Source: Deltaproteobacteria bacterium (GTDB lineage: Bacteria; Desulfobacterota_D; UBA1144; Nemesobacterales; JAJCZQ01). From it: a DNA stretch of 45,962 nt. The notes under the pieces were generated by a model that saw nothing but the letters and a program-made list of their open reading frames with translations, was not told the DNA's origin and did not search any database. The position numbers were made by a program, and so were the translations under genes. Below, one piece after another: positions 1 to 7,593 of this stretch. The stretch lies in NCBI GenBank assembly GCA_029262335.1, contig JAJCZQ010000024.1:1-45962 (forward strand), read 5' to 3'. Within the stretch, counting starts at the first letter, position 1; each line of letters starts with the position of its first letter.

Positions 1-428
1 AGAAACCCCGATTTTCTCTTGTAGATTGTGAATATGGTCCCTACAGACACGTTTACATCTATATTCGAAGAACCGTCAAGCGGGTCCATTGAAATTACAT
101 ATTTTGAGTTTATAGAATTTTCATCTTCAAAAGCAATAAATGTTTCATTTTCCTCGGAACAGATGCCGGCACATTCCCCGCCAAACTTTAGCGCTTCTAT
201 AAAACGTGAATTTGCATATTCATCTAGTTTCTGGACTTCTTCGCCCTGTACATTTTTATGTCCCGTCTTACCAAGTATTTCAACAAGGCCGGCCTTATTG
301 ACCTCTCTGTGTACAACCTTTCCTGCAAAACCAATGTCCCTTAAAATTCTTGAAAATTCGCCCGTAGAATAGTTAAATTCGGTCTGCCTCTGTATGATAA
401 ATTCATCTAGTGTTAATATTCCATTCAT
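1..428 (-). CDS. fbp: Fructose-1,6-bisphosphatase class I, N-terminal part (runs off window)
   Basis: Hydrolyses fructose-1,6-bisphosphate to fructose-6-phosphate in gluconeogenesis, in the cytoplasm. Reading leftward from the ATG at 428 gives 142 codons, open to the window edge. They contain the class I FBPase metal/substrate loop MDPLDGSSNIDVNVSVGTIF near residues 114-133 and, before it, the acidic stretch CSEENETF. Only about the first 40% of the usual 330 residues is present, so the active-site C-terminal half cannot be checked. The cvpA stop lies 33 bases upstream on the same strand, so the two are probably co-transcribed. The assignment is firm because the loop is diagnostic of class I enzymes. 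Confidence 0.93.
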   Translation of the reverse strand, partial: MNGILTLDEFIIQRQTEFNYSTGEFSRILRDIGFAGKVVHREVNKAGLVEILGKTGHKNVQGEEVQKLDEYANSRFIEALKFGGECAGICSEENETFIAFEDENSINSKYVISMDPLDGSSNIDVNVSVGTIFTIYKRKSGF

Positions 429-461
429 CTTTACTATTTTACCGAATATGCCTCTTTTATT

Positions 462-1043
462 CTATTTTTTCCCTGATTTTGTATCGGTTTTGTCACTTTC
501 TTTAATATTTGAAATGGCCTTTTCACCCTCTACCCTTATTTTTTTCTTTGTCGCTTCGTAGCCTTTACTCAGGTCACCCGGGATATTGGCAATAATAATC
601 CCGTAGCCTTCCTCCACTACCGGGGCCATTACCGAGTCTTCTTTAGCAGAAGAGTCTTTTATTACGTATAGATTGAGCCAGGAAAGGAGAAAGAAAGTCA
701 CTATTATGCCGATAATTATTCCCACAAAACCGCCTGCGAGTCTGTTTAGCCAGCTGAGTTTCAGTTTCCCGATAATCCGGGCGGTAAACCATCCTAGTAT
801 CTGGATGATTATAAAGACCACTATAACTACGAGCATAAATCCAAGCAGGAGTGATGTGGACTGGGACTGCACGAGGTCATACTGGACCAGGAGGCCTCCG
901 GCGACATCATAAAGAATGATCCCTGCAATAAATCCTCCTATTATGGCGGCAAAAGAGAAAATCTGGCTTATAAGCCCGCGGCTTATTCCTATGAGGCAGA
1001 AAAACAGAATTACAGTAATTATTAAGATATCTAACCAGTGCAT
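462..1043 (-). CDS. cvpA: CvpA family membrane protein
   Basis: A 193-residue inner-membrane protein of the CvpA family, known in other bacteria for roles in colicin V production and envelope stress tolerance; its biochemical role is unsettled. Four hydrophobic segments are visible, roughly residues 5-22, 28-48, 66-90 and 103-123. Between them are the family's small-residue turns, for example SRGLISQIFSF and LNRLAGG. After the last helix comes a charged tail rich in Lys, Asp and Ser (about 155-193), longer than in minimal CvpA proteins and predicted cytoplasmic. It precedes fbp on the same strand and diverges from the polyprenyl synthase gene, with a shared promoter region of about 90 bases. 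Confidence 0.85.
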   Translation of the reverse strand: MHWLDILIITVILFFCLIGISRGLISQIFSFAAIIGGFIAGIILYDVAGGLLVQYDLVQSQSTSLLLGFMLVVIVVFIIIQILGWFTARIIGKLKLSWLNRLAGGFVGIIIGIIVTFFLLSWLNLYVIKDSSAKEDSVMAPVVEEGYGIIIANIPGDLSKGYEATKKKIRVEGEKAISNIKESDKTDTKSGKK

Positions 1044-1132
1044 ATAAGTAGTAATATATTAACCAATTTATCCGGAATTAATTAATAAATGCTTTGACTA
1101 TTCTTTTGGTTCAGATAATTTAAATCGGGCTT

Positions 1133-2113
1133 ATGGACTACAACGACATATTTAAACTAATTGCTTCCGACCTCGAAGAAGTCGAAAATGTGATAGAAGA
1201 AAACATCCAGTCCGAGGTCCCGCTTGTCTACGAGATATCCAGATATCTTCTTGGCAGCGGGGGTAAAAGACTGAGGCCCTCTGTGCTTCTTCTTGCAAGT
1301 GGTTCATGCGGCCTTCTCGAAGGAAAGGAACGCATAAAAGCTGCCGCTGCTCTTGAACTTATCCATACCGCCACCCTCCTTCATGATGACGTTGTGGACG
1401 ATGCAGAAGTAAGGCGCGGAAAAACCTCATCAAATTTGGAGTTTGGCAATAAACCCACCGTTCTTGTAGGCGACTTTATGCTCGCAAAAGCGCTGGCTTT
1501 AATACAACAGTGCGGAAACCTCGAACTTATAAAGGCCGTTACCGATGCTTCGGCAAAACTTGCCGAGGGCCAGGTGCTTGAAGTCATGAGCGGAAAAAAC
1601 ATGGTTGAGATCACGGAAGAAATCTGCTTTGCGATTATGGAGTTTAAAACAGCATCTCTTATAGAAAGCTGCGGTAAAATCGGCGGCATTCTTGCAAGCT
1701 CAGAAAACGGCAACGTTAAAGGCCTTTCAGATTATGGCCTTCATATAGGACTCGCGTTCCAGCTCATAGATGATGCCCTGGATTATTCGTCCACCGAAGA
1801 CGTGTTTGGAAAACAGGTAGGCCAGGATATTTTGGAAGGTAAAATGACACTGCCTCTTTTTTATTCCATAGATAAAGCCACAGGTGATGAAAAAGAAGAG
1901 ATAAAAATAATCTTGGGCAAGGAAGTACCCGAAGATAACGAAGTAGACCATCTAAGAAACATTGTTGAGAAATATAACGGCGTAGAAATCACTAAAGATG
2001 TCGCAAGGAAATACGTAGCCTCGGCAAAAGACTCAATAAGCCACATCCCTTCTAACCAGTACAAAGACTCCCTTGGACATCTCGCCGATTTTGTAGTTGA
2101 CCGGATTAACTAA
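1133..2113 (+). CDS. ispB: Long-chain polyprenyl diphosphate synthase (IspB-like)
   Basis: Trans-prenyltransferase that condenses isopentenyl diphosphate onto allylic diphosphates to build the side chain of respiratory quinones. At 326 residues it has the usual family length. The first Asp-rich motif DDVVDD (85-90) is followed by RRGK, and the second is DDALD (213-217); both bind Mg-diphosphate. The residue five before the first motif is Ala, a small side chain that in this family permits long products, as in octaprenyl or heptaprenyl synthases. Product length cannot be fixed from sequence. ispE at 32334 supplies the same isoprenoid pathway from elsewhere in the window. Confidence 0.88.
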   Translation: MDYNDIFKLIASDLEEVENVIEENIQSEVPLVYEISRYLLGSGGKRLRPSVLLLASGSCGLLEGKERIKAAAALELIHTATLLHDDVVDDAEVRRGKTSSNLEFGNKPTVLVGDFMLAKALALIQQCGNLELIKAVTDASAKLAEGQVLEVMSGKNMVEITEEICFAIMEFKTASLIESCGKIGGILASSENGNVKGLSDYGLHIGLAFQLIDDALDYSSTEDVFGKQVGQDILEGKMTLPLFYSIDKATGDEKEEIKIILGKEVPEDNEVDHLRNIVEKYNGVEITKDVARKYVASAKDSISHIPSNQYKDSLGHLADFVVDRIN

Positions 2114-2117
2114 ACTA

Positions 2118-2365
2118 CCTGTCATTGCGAGCGTAGCGCGGCAATCCCTATGTTAAACAGGAGATTCTCACGGTCATTTCATTCCCTCAGAATGACTACA
2201 TATTTGTCATTGCGAGACTAACTGTAGCATTCAAATACTAATGCATCCGATGTTTGATCAAAATTATTTTTAGGAGATATCACCCATTAACCTCGGTTCT
2301 GATTTCGAAGCAATCTCAATCCATATATCATCTCTAAAGAATTGAGAGATCTTTCCTTTAAAACC
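2118..2365. repeat. Degenerate GTCATTGCGAG-type palindromic repeat remnants
   Basis: The 304-base gap after the polyprenyl synthase holds no gene. It contains GTCATTGCGAG at about 2120 with its partner GCGGCAATCCC (arms ATTGC/GCAAT), a second GTCATTGCGAG at about 2207, an inverted pair GTCATT/AATGAC between them, and fragments such as TTCGAAGCAATCTCAATCC further on. The same unit recurs at 33273. This dispersed hairpin-forming family is common between genes in many Gram-negative genomes. The copies here are broken and overlapping. Confidence 0.7.
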
Positions 2366-2417
2366 CTATTGAATTTTTAACTATTTAATGTTCTAATGAA
2401 TATACAAGGACAGAATA

Positions 2418-3197
2418 ATGAAAAAATTCCTAATAATAATTTCTTTAATATTTTTTTATGGGTGCAGTGATAGTGAAGAAGAAAACTGCTTAACCGCCCT
2501 CCAACTTGTTGACTTAGATTGTCCGACACAAGATATACAACAAAGTTGTGAACCTTATGCTTGTAATATTTTTTTCCCAACTTCAGTTTTTAGCCCTTCT
2601 CTTGAATTAGATTTTATTGAAATACCAGTTGAAGATGAAAATTGTAGTATAGATAGTTGTTTTGAAATAAGTTGTGAAAATGGTGATTCCTGGGGTTTTG
2701 CACAAATAAATCCCTTAGGAGAATTACAGGGGAATTTTAGTTCTGGGATCAGAAATGGTGTAGGAGATTTAACCTGCGAACCAACTAATCCGGATTTAAT
2801 TGTTCAGCTACCAGAATTAGATCCTACTCCCCCTCTTCCTGACGACTGCACAATAATTCCCGAGGTTTCAACAAATTGTCCGGCTGAAGGGCTAACAATG
2901 CTATGCCCTTTTCAAACTGATCCACCTACTAACGTAACTAGACAATGCGAATACATAAATCAGATAACTGAAGAAGTTGCCTCCGGATTCGTTGAATATT
3001 CTGAATGTGAAGTGATTGACTGTTTTACACTAAACTGTGAACTTAAATCATTCAATATAACAAAAACAATTGAATTTTCATCAGATGCAACTTTCTTCAT
3101 CGAAGATTTTCTCTTATTTTCAGAAGCTGATTTTGCTGGCACTGCTATTATAGACGGAGAAAGCGGTTTTGAAGGAGCATGTGGAATTGGATTTTAA
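2418..3197 (+). CDS. Cysteine-rich lipoprotein with two copies of a Cys module
   Basis: A predicted exported lipoprotein of 259 residues, function unknown. The N-terminus is a hydrophobic signal peptide ending in lipobox FYGC (Cys16). The mature part carries two related cysteine modules. The first has Cys at 24, 35, 44, 49, 76, 81 and 86; the second at 144, 154, 163, 177, 197, 202 and 207. In both, the first block reads about C-x9/10-C-P-x7-C and the second C-x4-C-F-x3-C. A Pro/Asp-rich linker (about 122-142) joins them, and two extra Cys sit at 120 and 255. Spacing suggests disulfides in the periplasm or on the surface. The convergent neighbour at 3248 encodes one copy of the same module. 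The gene sits in an AT-rich accessory region. Confidence 0.7.
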   Translation: MKKFLIIISLIFFYGCSDSEEENCLTALQLVDLDCPTQDIQQSCEPYACNIFFPTSVFSPSLELDFIEIPVEDENCSIDSCFEISCENGDSWGFAQINPLGELQGNFSSGIRNGVGDLTCEPTNPDLIVQLPELDPTPPLPDDCTIIPEVSTNCPAEGLTMLCPFQTDPPTNVTRQCEYINQITEEVASGFVEYSECEVIDCFTLNCELKSFNITKTIEFSSDATFFIEDFLLFSEADFAGTAIIDGESGFEGACGIGF

Positions 3198-3247
3198 AAT
3201 AGTGTGCGTCCTCTTTATTCCTACGGAAGAATGTCAAAACACGTAAA

Positions 3248-3652
3248 TTAGCGTTCCACATCACTGCCAATAAAAGAGGCAACTCTAATAAATAAATCAC
3301 TATCTTGAGGTCCCCGCAGTTGATCTATTGTCAATACTGCATCCCCAATTACTGGTGCACCAATTATTGATTCTCTTATTGTACACGTCATTGTGAAGCA
3401 GTCGTTCATTTCACATTCCCCGGCTTCAATAAAATTAAGTGAGTCTTCATCTATGCTAATATCGCATGCAAGATTACTGCACAAATTAGCCGTTGCTTCT
3501 GTTGGGCAGTCTTGAAAATCCTCAGGTGTTTGAAATATTAAAGCAACATTTACACAATCTGGAGGCATAAAGACATCATCTTCAGACGATTCATTACATC
3601 CTAATAAAATAAGAAATGAACTTAAGACAATTAATCTTAATTGCAGTTTCAT
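3248..3652 (-). CDS. Small lipoprotein with a single Cys module, paralogue of its neighbour
   Basis: A 134-residue predicted lipoprotein: signal peptide, then lipobox ILLGC (Cys19), then an acidic linker. The single cysteine module has Cys at 33, 49, 58, 63, 80, 85 and 90. It shares DCPTxxxxxxxC and xxAC in the first half and xECxxxDCFTxxC in the second with the protein encoded at 2418-3197. The C-terminal 45 residues have no Cys and are predicted beta-rich. The two genes converge with 50 bases between stops. I recognise no named family. The shared module argues that both are real and arose by duplication. Confidence 0.65.
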   Translation of the reverse strand: MKLQLRLIVLSSFLILLGCNESSEDDVFMPPDCVNVALIFQTPEDFQDCPTEATANLCSNLACDISIDEDSLNFIEAGECEMNDCFTMTCTIRESIIGAPVIGDAVLTIDQLRGPQDSDLFIRVASFIGSDVER

Positions 3653-3778
3653 ATTGAATATTATATAATGTATTTTATAATTATTATAGCGTTAATATAA
3701 CAATAAGTGGTGAAAACAATTTGTTGGGAGCTTTGATATTGAATCTAAAAAGATGTACGTCCTCCTTTTTTTTACAAT

Positions 3779-4389
3779 ATGAATAAATATATAAATATCA
3801 AAACAATTTTAGCTTTCATATTTGGTACAATTATTGGAACTACTTTGGATATTGCAGATTTTTATTATAGTCATTTTCATAATCCAAATGAACTTATAGC
3901 TGTACCTTACGATTTCAATATTCAGCATTTAAATGAAAGTGATAAAATATTAATTTCTTCAGGAATAAATATAATAAATTCTGGAAAGCAAAATAATAAT
4001 ATTAGAGAAATACAATTATTTATTCGAAATAATGATGGAAAAATAAACAATTTTCTGGAACACAAAAGAAAATTGAAATAACTCCAGATAAGATTGAAAC
4101 TATTATCCTTGAAGGATTATTTGATGAAGATGTATATTATGATTATTTGAACGATACTTTTACCACTAAAGTTGGAATTAGAACTGAAGTTTTAACACAA
4201 AAAGGATTAATAATTAATTCAGAAAATGATATAGCTGATTCGTACTTAGGTAAAAAAATCAAGAGTATGCTTTATCGTCCAAAATTTAGAGCACTTGATC
4301 AACAAGTTATTAATTTGTTAAAAAAAGGAAAATTCTTAAATCCTCCTAGCGCTGAATTTATAGAAGAGCCAGAAATTATAATGAAATAA
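3779..4389 (+). pseudogene. Frameshifted single-pass membrane protein gene
   Basis: Two open stretches in different frames look like one gene. The first (3779-4081) starts with a short charged end, then a membrane segment (residues 10-30) and an extracytoplasmic-looking region. Before it ends, the other frame opens after 4032 and runs to 4389, reading FSGTQKKIEITPDKIETI onward. Joining them near the four-T run at about 4057-4060 (one T too few) gives a continuous protein of about 203 residues. This could be a true pseudogene, a sequencing error in an AT-rich tract, or recoding; decay or error is simplest. The DNA is strikingly AT-rich compared with flanking core genes. No family recognised. 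Confidence 0.55.
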
Positions 4390-4429
4390 TGGGAACCTTA
4401 CCCTTCAGCTAGATTGCAAATTAATTTAA

Positions 4430-4540
4430 GATTGGCAAGAAATATAGATTTCTCCCTTCGCTCGAAATGACAAAGGAAATTATTGAAAATTGATGATTTG
4501 TACACAAAAAGAGAGATCCTGAATCATGTTCAGGATGACA
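4430..4540. repeat. Dispersed hairpin repeat fragments
   Basis: Two pieces of dispersed intergenic repeats. Near 4450 is GATTTCTCCCTTCGCTCGAA followed by ATGACAA. At 4516-4536 is a hairpin with 8-base arms ATCCTGAA and TTCAGGAT around a 5-base loop, followed by GACAG. Similar strings are widespread between genes in other genomes. They lie just before the displaced rimI 3' fragment, at the left edge of the Fic insertion. Confidence 0.6.
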
Positions 4541-4556
4541 GTTACTTTATTTCTGA

Positions 4557-4679
4557 TTATTTGCTTTGCCAGAGTTCTGACTTACTCTCAATATCCAGCA
4601 TCATCACAAGTGCATCTTCATTTGTTTCTTTGTAATAGTTCTTCCTTATTCGGATGCCTTCAAACCCCAGTTTTTCGTA
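4557..4679 (-). pseudogene. Displaced 3'-end copy of rimI
   Basis: These 123 bases reproduce the last 40 codons and stop of the intact rimI gene (6044-6166). There are seven mismatches, all at third codon positions and all synonymous, so the encoded peptide, ending IESKSELWQSK, is identical. Similarity stops abruptly at about 4680, and there is no start or upstream coding sequence. It is therefore a remnant with no function of its own. It is unlikely to be a decayed local duplicate, because neutral decay would include amino-acid changes. It is better explained as the original 3' end pushed aside when DNA carrying Fic inserted with its own rimI 3' end. Confidence 0.85.
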
Positions 4680-4710
4680 GAATCCTGAAGTAAACTAGTT
4701 TTATTTTAAG

Positions 4711-4817
4711 ATCGGCAATTATATCGGCATTATTATAGGCGTAGCATATATAATAGTTGATATATCATATTGTCATTATTATATTATTATCATTATATAA
4801 GCGGCATGAATATAGGC
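4711..4817 (+). promoter_or_regulatory. Repeated CGGCA motifs upstream of fic, possible operator
   Basis: Three related motifs precede fic: ATCGGCAATTAT (4711), CGGCATTATTATAGGC (4725-4740) and CGGCATGAATATAGGC (4802-4817). The last two match at 14 of 16 positions, and the last ends one base before the fic start codon. The DNA between is almost pure A/T with partial palindromes. Repeated sites over a promoter and start suggest binding by a regulator, perhaps the winged-helix end of Fic itself. That is inference only. Confidence 0.35.
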
Positions 4818-4818
4818 A

Positions 4819-6000
4819 ATGAATAACGAATCTTTGAGATTGATGGAGCCAATGCTTCCAACTGAAAGTCATAACGAACTGGATGACCTGGTTGTCGAAC
4901 TTGTACAAAAATCGGCCAGGCTCGCCGGAATGATAAATCCCATAGTACAAAAATCTGTGGGTAATCTTGTTCGATCTATCAACTGTTACTATTCAAATCT
5001 GATCGAAGGACATGACACACATCCCTGGGATATAAATCGTGCACTTGCTCAGGATTACTCAAAAGAACCCGAAAAAAGAAACCTACAGCTTGAAGCAGTT
5101 GCACACATTGAAGTTCAGAAAATGATAGATGAAGGAAGTGCTCCGGATGTAAGCCCTCTATCGCTTGAATACATCCTGTGGCTTCATAAAGAATTCTGCT
5201 CAAGACTACCAGATGAACTGCTGTTGGTAGAAAACCCTGACACCGGTGAGAAGATAAAAGTTACTCCCGGACAATTACGAGAAAGATCAGTCCGAGTCGG
5301 CAAACATATTCCGCCCCTCCCGGAAAATATAACGTCATTTATTTTACGTTTTGAACAAGCATACGATCCGTCTATTCTTACCAGAATAAAACAAATTATT
5401 GCTGTAGCAGCTTCGCACCACAGGCTTTTATGGATTCATCCGTTCCTGGATGGAAACGGGCGTGTCACAAGAATGATGTCTTATGCAGCACTTCTTCGTG
5501 AAAATATTGGAAGCTACCTCTGGTCTGTTTCAAGGGGACTTGCCAGGAATGAAACAGAATATAAAAAGCTGTTAATGGATGCCGATAATCCGAGAGAAAA
5601 TGATTTGGATGAACGTGGATCTTTATCCGAAAAAGCACTTTTAAATTTTTGTACGTTTTTCCTGAATATATGCATTGATCAAATTAATTATATGGAATCA
5701 ATATTAGAACCAACAGAATTGGAAAGACGTATGAAATTATATGTCGAAGATGAAATGAGTGCGGGAAGGCTGCCAAAAGGAAGTTTTCTTTTGCTAAGGG
5801 AAGCATTATATGCCGGAGAATTCGAAAGAGGCAAAGCTCCTGAATTAACAGGTTACAAAGAGCGAATGGCAAGAACAACAGTATCTAAACTTGTGAAAAA
5901 AGGCCTTCTTGTTTCTGATACCCCTAAGGGGAAATTAAAGCTGGGATTCCCGCTTGACGCAGTTGATCGCTGGTTTCCTCGCTTATATCCAGCTCTTTGA
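4819..6000 (+). CDS. Fic-domain protein with N-terminal inhibitory motif and C-terminal winged helix
   Basis: Probable AMP (or other nucleotidyl) transferase of 393 residues. The Fic active-site motif HPFLDGNGRVTR is intact, with catalytic His and the Asp-Gly-Asn-Gly-Arg phosphate loop. Near residue 58 the stretch SNLIEG matches the (S/T)xxxE(G/N) inhibitory helix, so this is a class II Fic protein that restrains itself. The last 60-70 residues look like a winged-helix DNA-binding domain (GYKERMARTTVSKLVKKGLL). No antitoxin gene is adjacent, as expected when inhibition is internal. It is the sole gene between two copies of the rimI 3' end, so it appears to be mobile cargo. Target unknown; defence, toxin or regulatory roles are possible. 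Confidence 0.88.
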   Translation: MNNESLRLMEPMLPTESHNELDDLVVELVQKSARLAGMINPIVQKSVGNLVRSINCYYSNLIEGHDTHPWDINRALAQDYSKEPEKRNLQLEAVAHIEVQKMIDEGSAPDVSPLSLEYILWLHKEFCSRLPDELLLVENPDTGEKIKVTPGQLRERSVRVGKHIPPLPENITSFILRFEQAYDPSILTRIKQIIAVAASHHRLLWIHPFLDGNGRVTRMMSYAALLRENIGSYLWSVSRGLARNETEYKKLLMDADNPRENDLDERGSLSEKALLNFCTFFLNICIDQINYMESILEPTELERRMKLYVEDEMSAGRLPKGSFLLLREALYAGEFERGKAPELTGYKERMARTTVSKLVKKGLLVSDTPKGKLKLGFPLDAVDRWFPRLYPAL

Positions 6001-6043
6001 TACAAGAAATCTTTTAGAGAAATTTAAAGTAACAGTAATTAGT

Positions 6044-6532
6044 TTATTTGCTTTGCCAGAGTTCTGACTTACTCTCAATATCCAGCATCATAACAAGTGC
6101 ATCTTCATTGGTTTCCTTATAGTAGTTCTTCCTGATACGGATGCCTTCAAACCCCAGTTTTTCGTATAGGCCAATAGCACTGTGGTTATCAAGCCTGACT
6201 TCGAGGATGGCGTGGTTTGCACCTTTTGCAATAAAATAATCAAGGGTGTCTTCGATCATGCTCCTGCCGAGGCCCTGGTTCTGACTGTCGTCATGGACGG
6301 CAACTTTAAGGATATGTATCTCGTCATAAATCAGCCATGAAAGGCAATACCCAACAAGCCTTCCGGTATTATCAACGCAGACGATGTTGTAAGCCCTTTT
6401 GTTTTGAAACTCCATTTCAAAAACTTCTTTGGGCCAGGGTGATTTAAACGCAACTTTCTCAATCTCGAGTATTGCGTCGATATCTTCCGGTACCAGTTCA
6501 ACAATCGTGTATTTTGATGCTAGCTGTGCCAT
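6044..6532 (-). CDS. rimI: Ribosomal-protein-S18-alanine N-acetyltransferase-like GNAT protein
   Basis: GNAT-family N-acetyltransferase of 162 residues, best matched to RimI, which acetylates the N-terminal Ala of ribosomal protein S18. The acetyl-CoA loop is QNQGLGRSM, preceded by the beta-strand HILKVAVHDDSQ, and the C-terminal GLYEKLGFE-IR-YY-E-A segment is typical. It is the last gene of the mutase-meaB-rimI operon; its start lies 6 bases after the meaB stop. The last 40 codons are duplicated at 4557-4679 with only synonymous changes, so this gene may be a chimera whose 3' end arrived with the Fic DNA. Other GNAT functions cannot be excluded. Confidence 0.82.
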   Translation of the reverse strand: MAQLASKYTIVELVPEDIDAILEIEKVAFKSPWPKEVFEMEFQNKRAYNIVCVDNTGRLVGYCLSWLIYDEIHILKVAVHDDSQNQGLGRSMIEDTLDYFIAKGANHAILEVRLDNHSAIGLYEKLGFEGIRIRKNYYKETNEDALVMMLDIESKSELWQSK

Positions 6533-6538
6533 TTTTTA

Positions 6539-7549
6539 CTATGAGTCCTTTAAACTGCTTTTATATAATTTTAGTAACATTGTTCCAGCATTAAAAGTGT
6601 TTATTTTTCCTGCTGTAACTTCTTTTTCAATACGCTTTATTTCATCCCCAATTCCCTCTGTACTATAAAAACTTTCTTCAAGCATATTTGTGATGGTTTC
6701 ATAAAGCCAGGATTTGGACTGCTGGTTTCTGTTAAGATCAAAAAAACCGTTTTCCAGAACGTGCCCAATATACTCTTCTATCATAGACCAGATATCTTCG
6801 ATACCTGTATTTTTAATTGCCGAGCAGGTCATTACCCTTGTCTGCCAGCCTGATTCTGACTGGTGAAAAAGATGCACAGCATTTTCTATTTCCCTTTTTG
6901 CGAGCTCCGCTTTTTTTATGTTATCGCCGTCGCATTTATTTACGGCAATTGCATCAGCTATCTCGATTATTCCTCTTTTTATTCCCTGTAGTTCATCGCC
7001 CGTACCCGAAAGATGAAGCAGGAGAAAAAAGTCCACCATCGACCTTACGGTAATTTCCGACTGGCCGACGCCAACTGTCTCAATAATAATCACATCAAAC
7101 CCCGCCGCTTCGCAAAGTATTATAGACTCGCGTGTACTTCTTGTTACCCCGCCAAGTGATCCTGAACTTGGAGACGGCCTAATGTAGGCGTTCTCGTCAT
7201 TCGAGAGTTTTTCCATCCTGACCTTATCGCCAAGAATACTGCCTTTTGAAATCTGGCTTGATGGATCTACTGTAAGGACGGCCACTTTTTTGCCAAACTC
7301 TTTAGTTAGAAGTGATCCGAATACATCTATAAAACTGCTCTTTCCGGCGCCAGGAATACCCGATACGGCAATACGTATGGAATTTCCAGAATGTGGGAGG
7401 CACTGTTCGATAATCTCCTGTGCAAACTCCAGGTCTGACTTAAGTTTACTTTCTACAAGAGTTATGGCTTTGCTAAGGACAGTGATGTTTCTTGCAAGAA
7501 TACCCTTAACGTAACTATCTGTTGATAAACTGTTTTTTGGTTTTGCCAT
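6539..7549 (-). CDS. meaB: Methylmalonyl-CoA mutase-associated GTPase MeaB
   Basis: G3E-family P-loop GTPase that loads and protects adenosylcobalamin in methylmalonyl-CoA mutase. At 336 residues the length is typical. The Walker A loop is GIPGAGKS (64-71), the switch region holds DPSSQISKGSILGDK and ETVGVGQSE, and the base-recognition motif is NKCD. The C-terminal helix used for dimerisation is present. The mutase gene ends 44 bases upstream on the same strand, which fits the usual chaperone-client pairing. Older annotations call this family ArgK, but the context makes MeaB far more likely. Confidence 0.93.
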   Translation of the reverse strand: MAKPKNSLSTDSYVKGILARNITVLSKAITLVESKLKSDLEFAQEIIEQCLPHSGNSIRIAVSGIPGAGKSSFIDVFGSLLTKEFGKKVAVLTVDPSSQISKGSILGDKVRMEKLSNDENAYIRPSPSSGSLGGVTRSTRESIILCEAAGFDVIIIETVGVGQSEITVRSMVDFFLLLHLSGTGDELQGIKRGIIEIADAIAVNKCDGDNIKKAELAKREIENAVHLFHQSESGWQTRVMTCSAIKNTGIEDIWSMIEEYIGHVLENGFFDLNRNQQSKSWLYETITNMLEESFYSTEGIGDEIKRIEKEVTAGKINTFNAGTMLLKLYKSSLKDS

Positions 7550-7593
7550 AGCAATAATTAATTTTGGATAATAACTAATTAAACCGGATAAAA

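Noticed and set aside
4040-4081. Programmed ribosomal frameshift
   Set aside because: Only a short T run is present; there is no slippery heptamer, stop-proximal context or clear downstream structure. Mutation or sequencing error is simpler.
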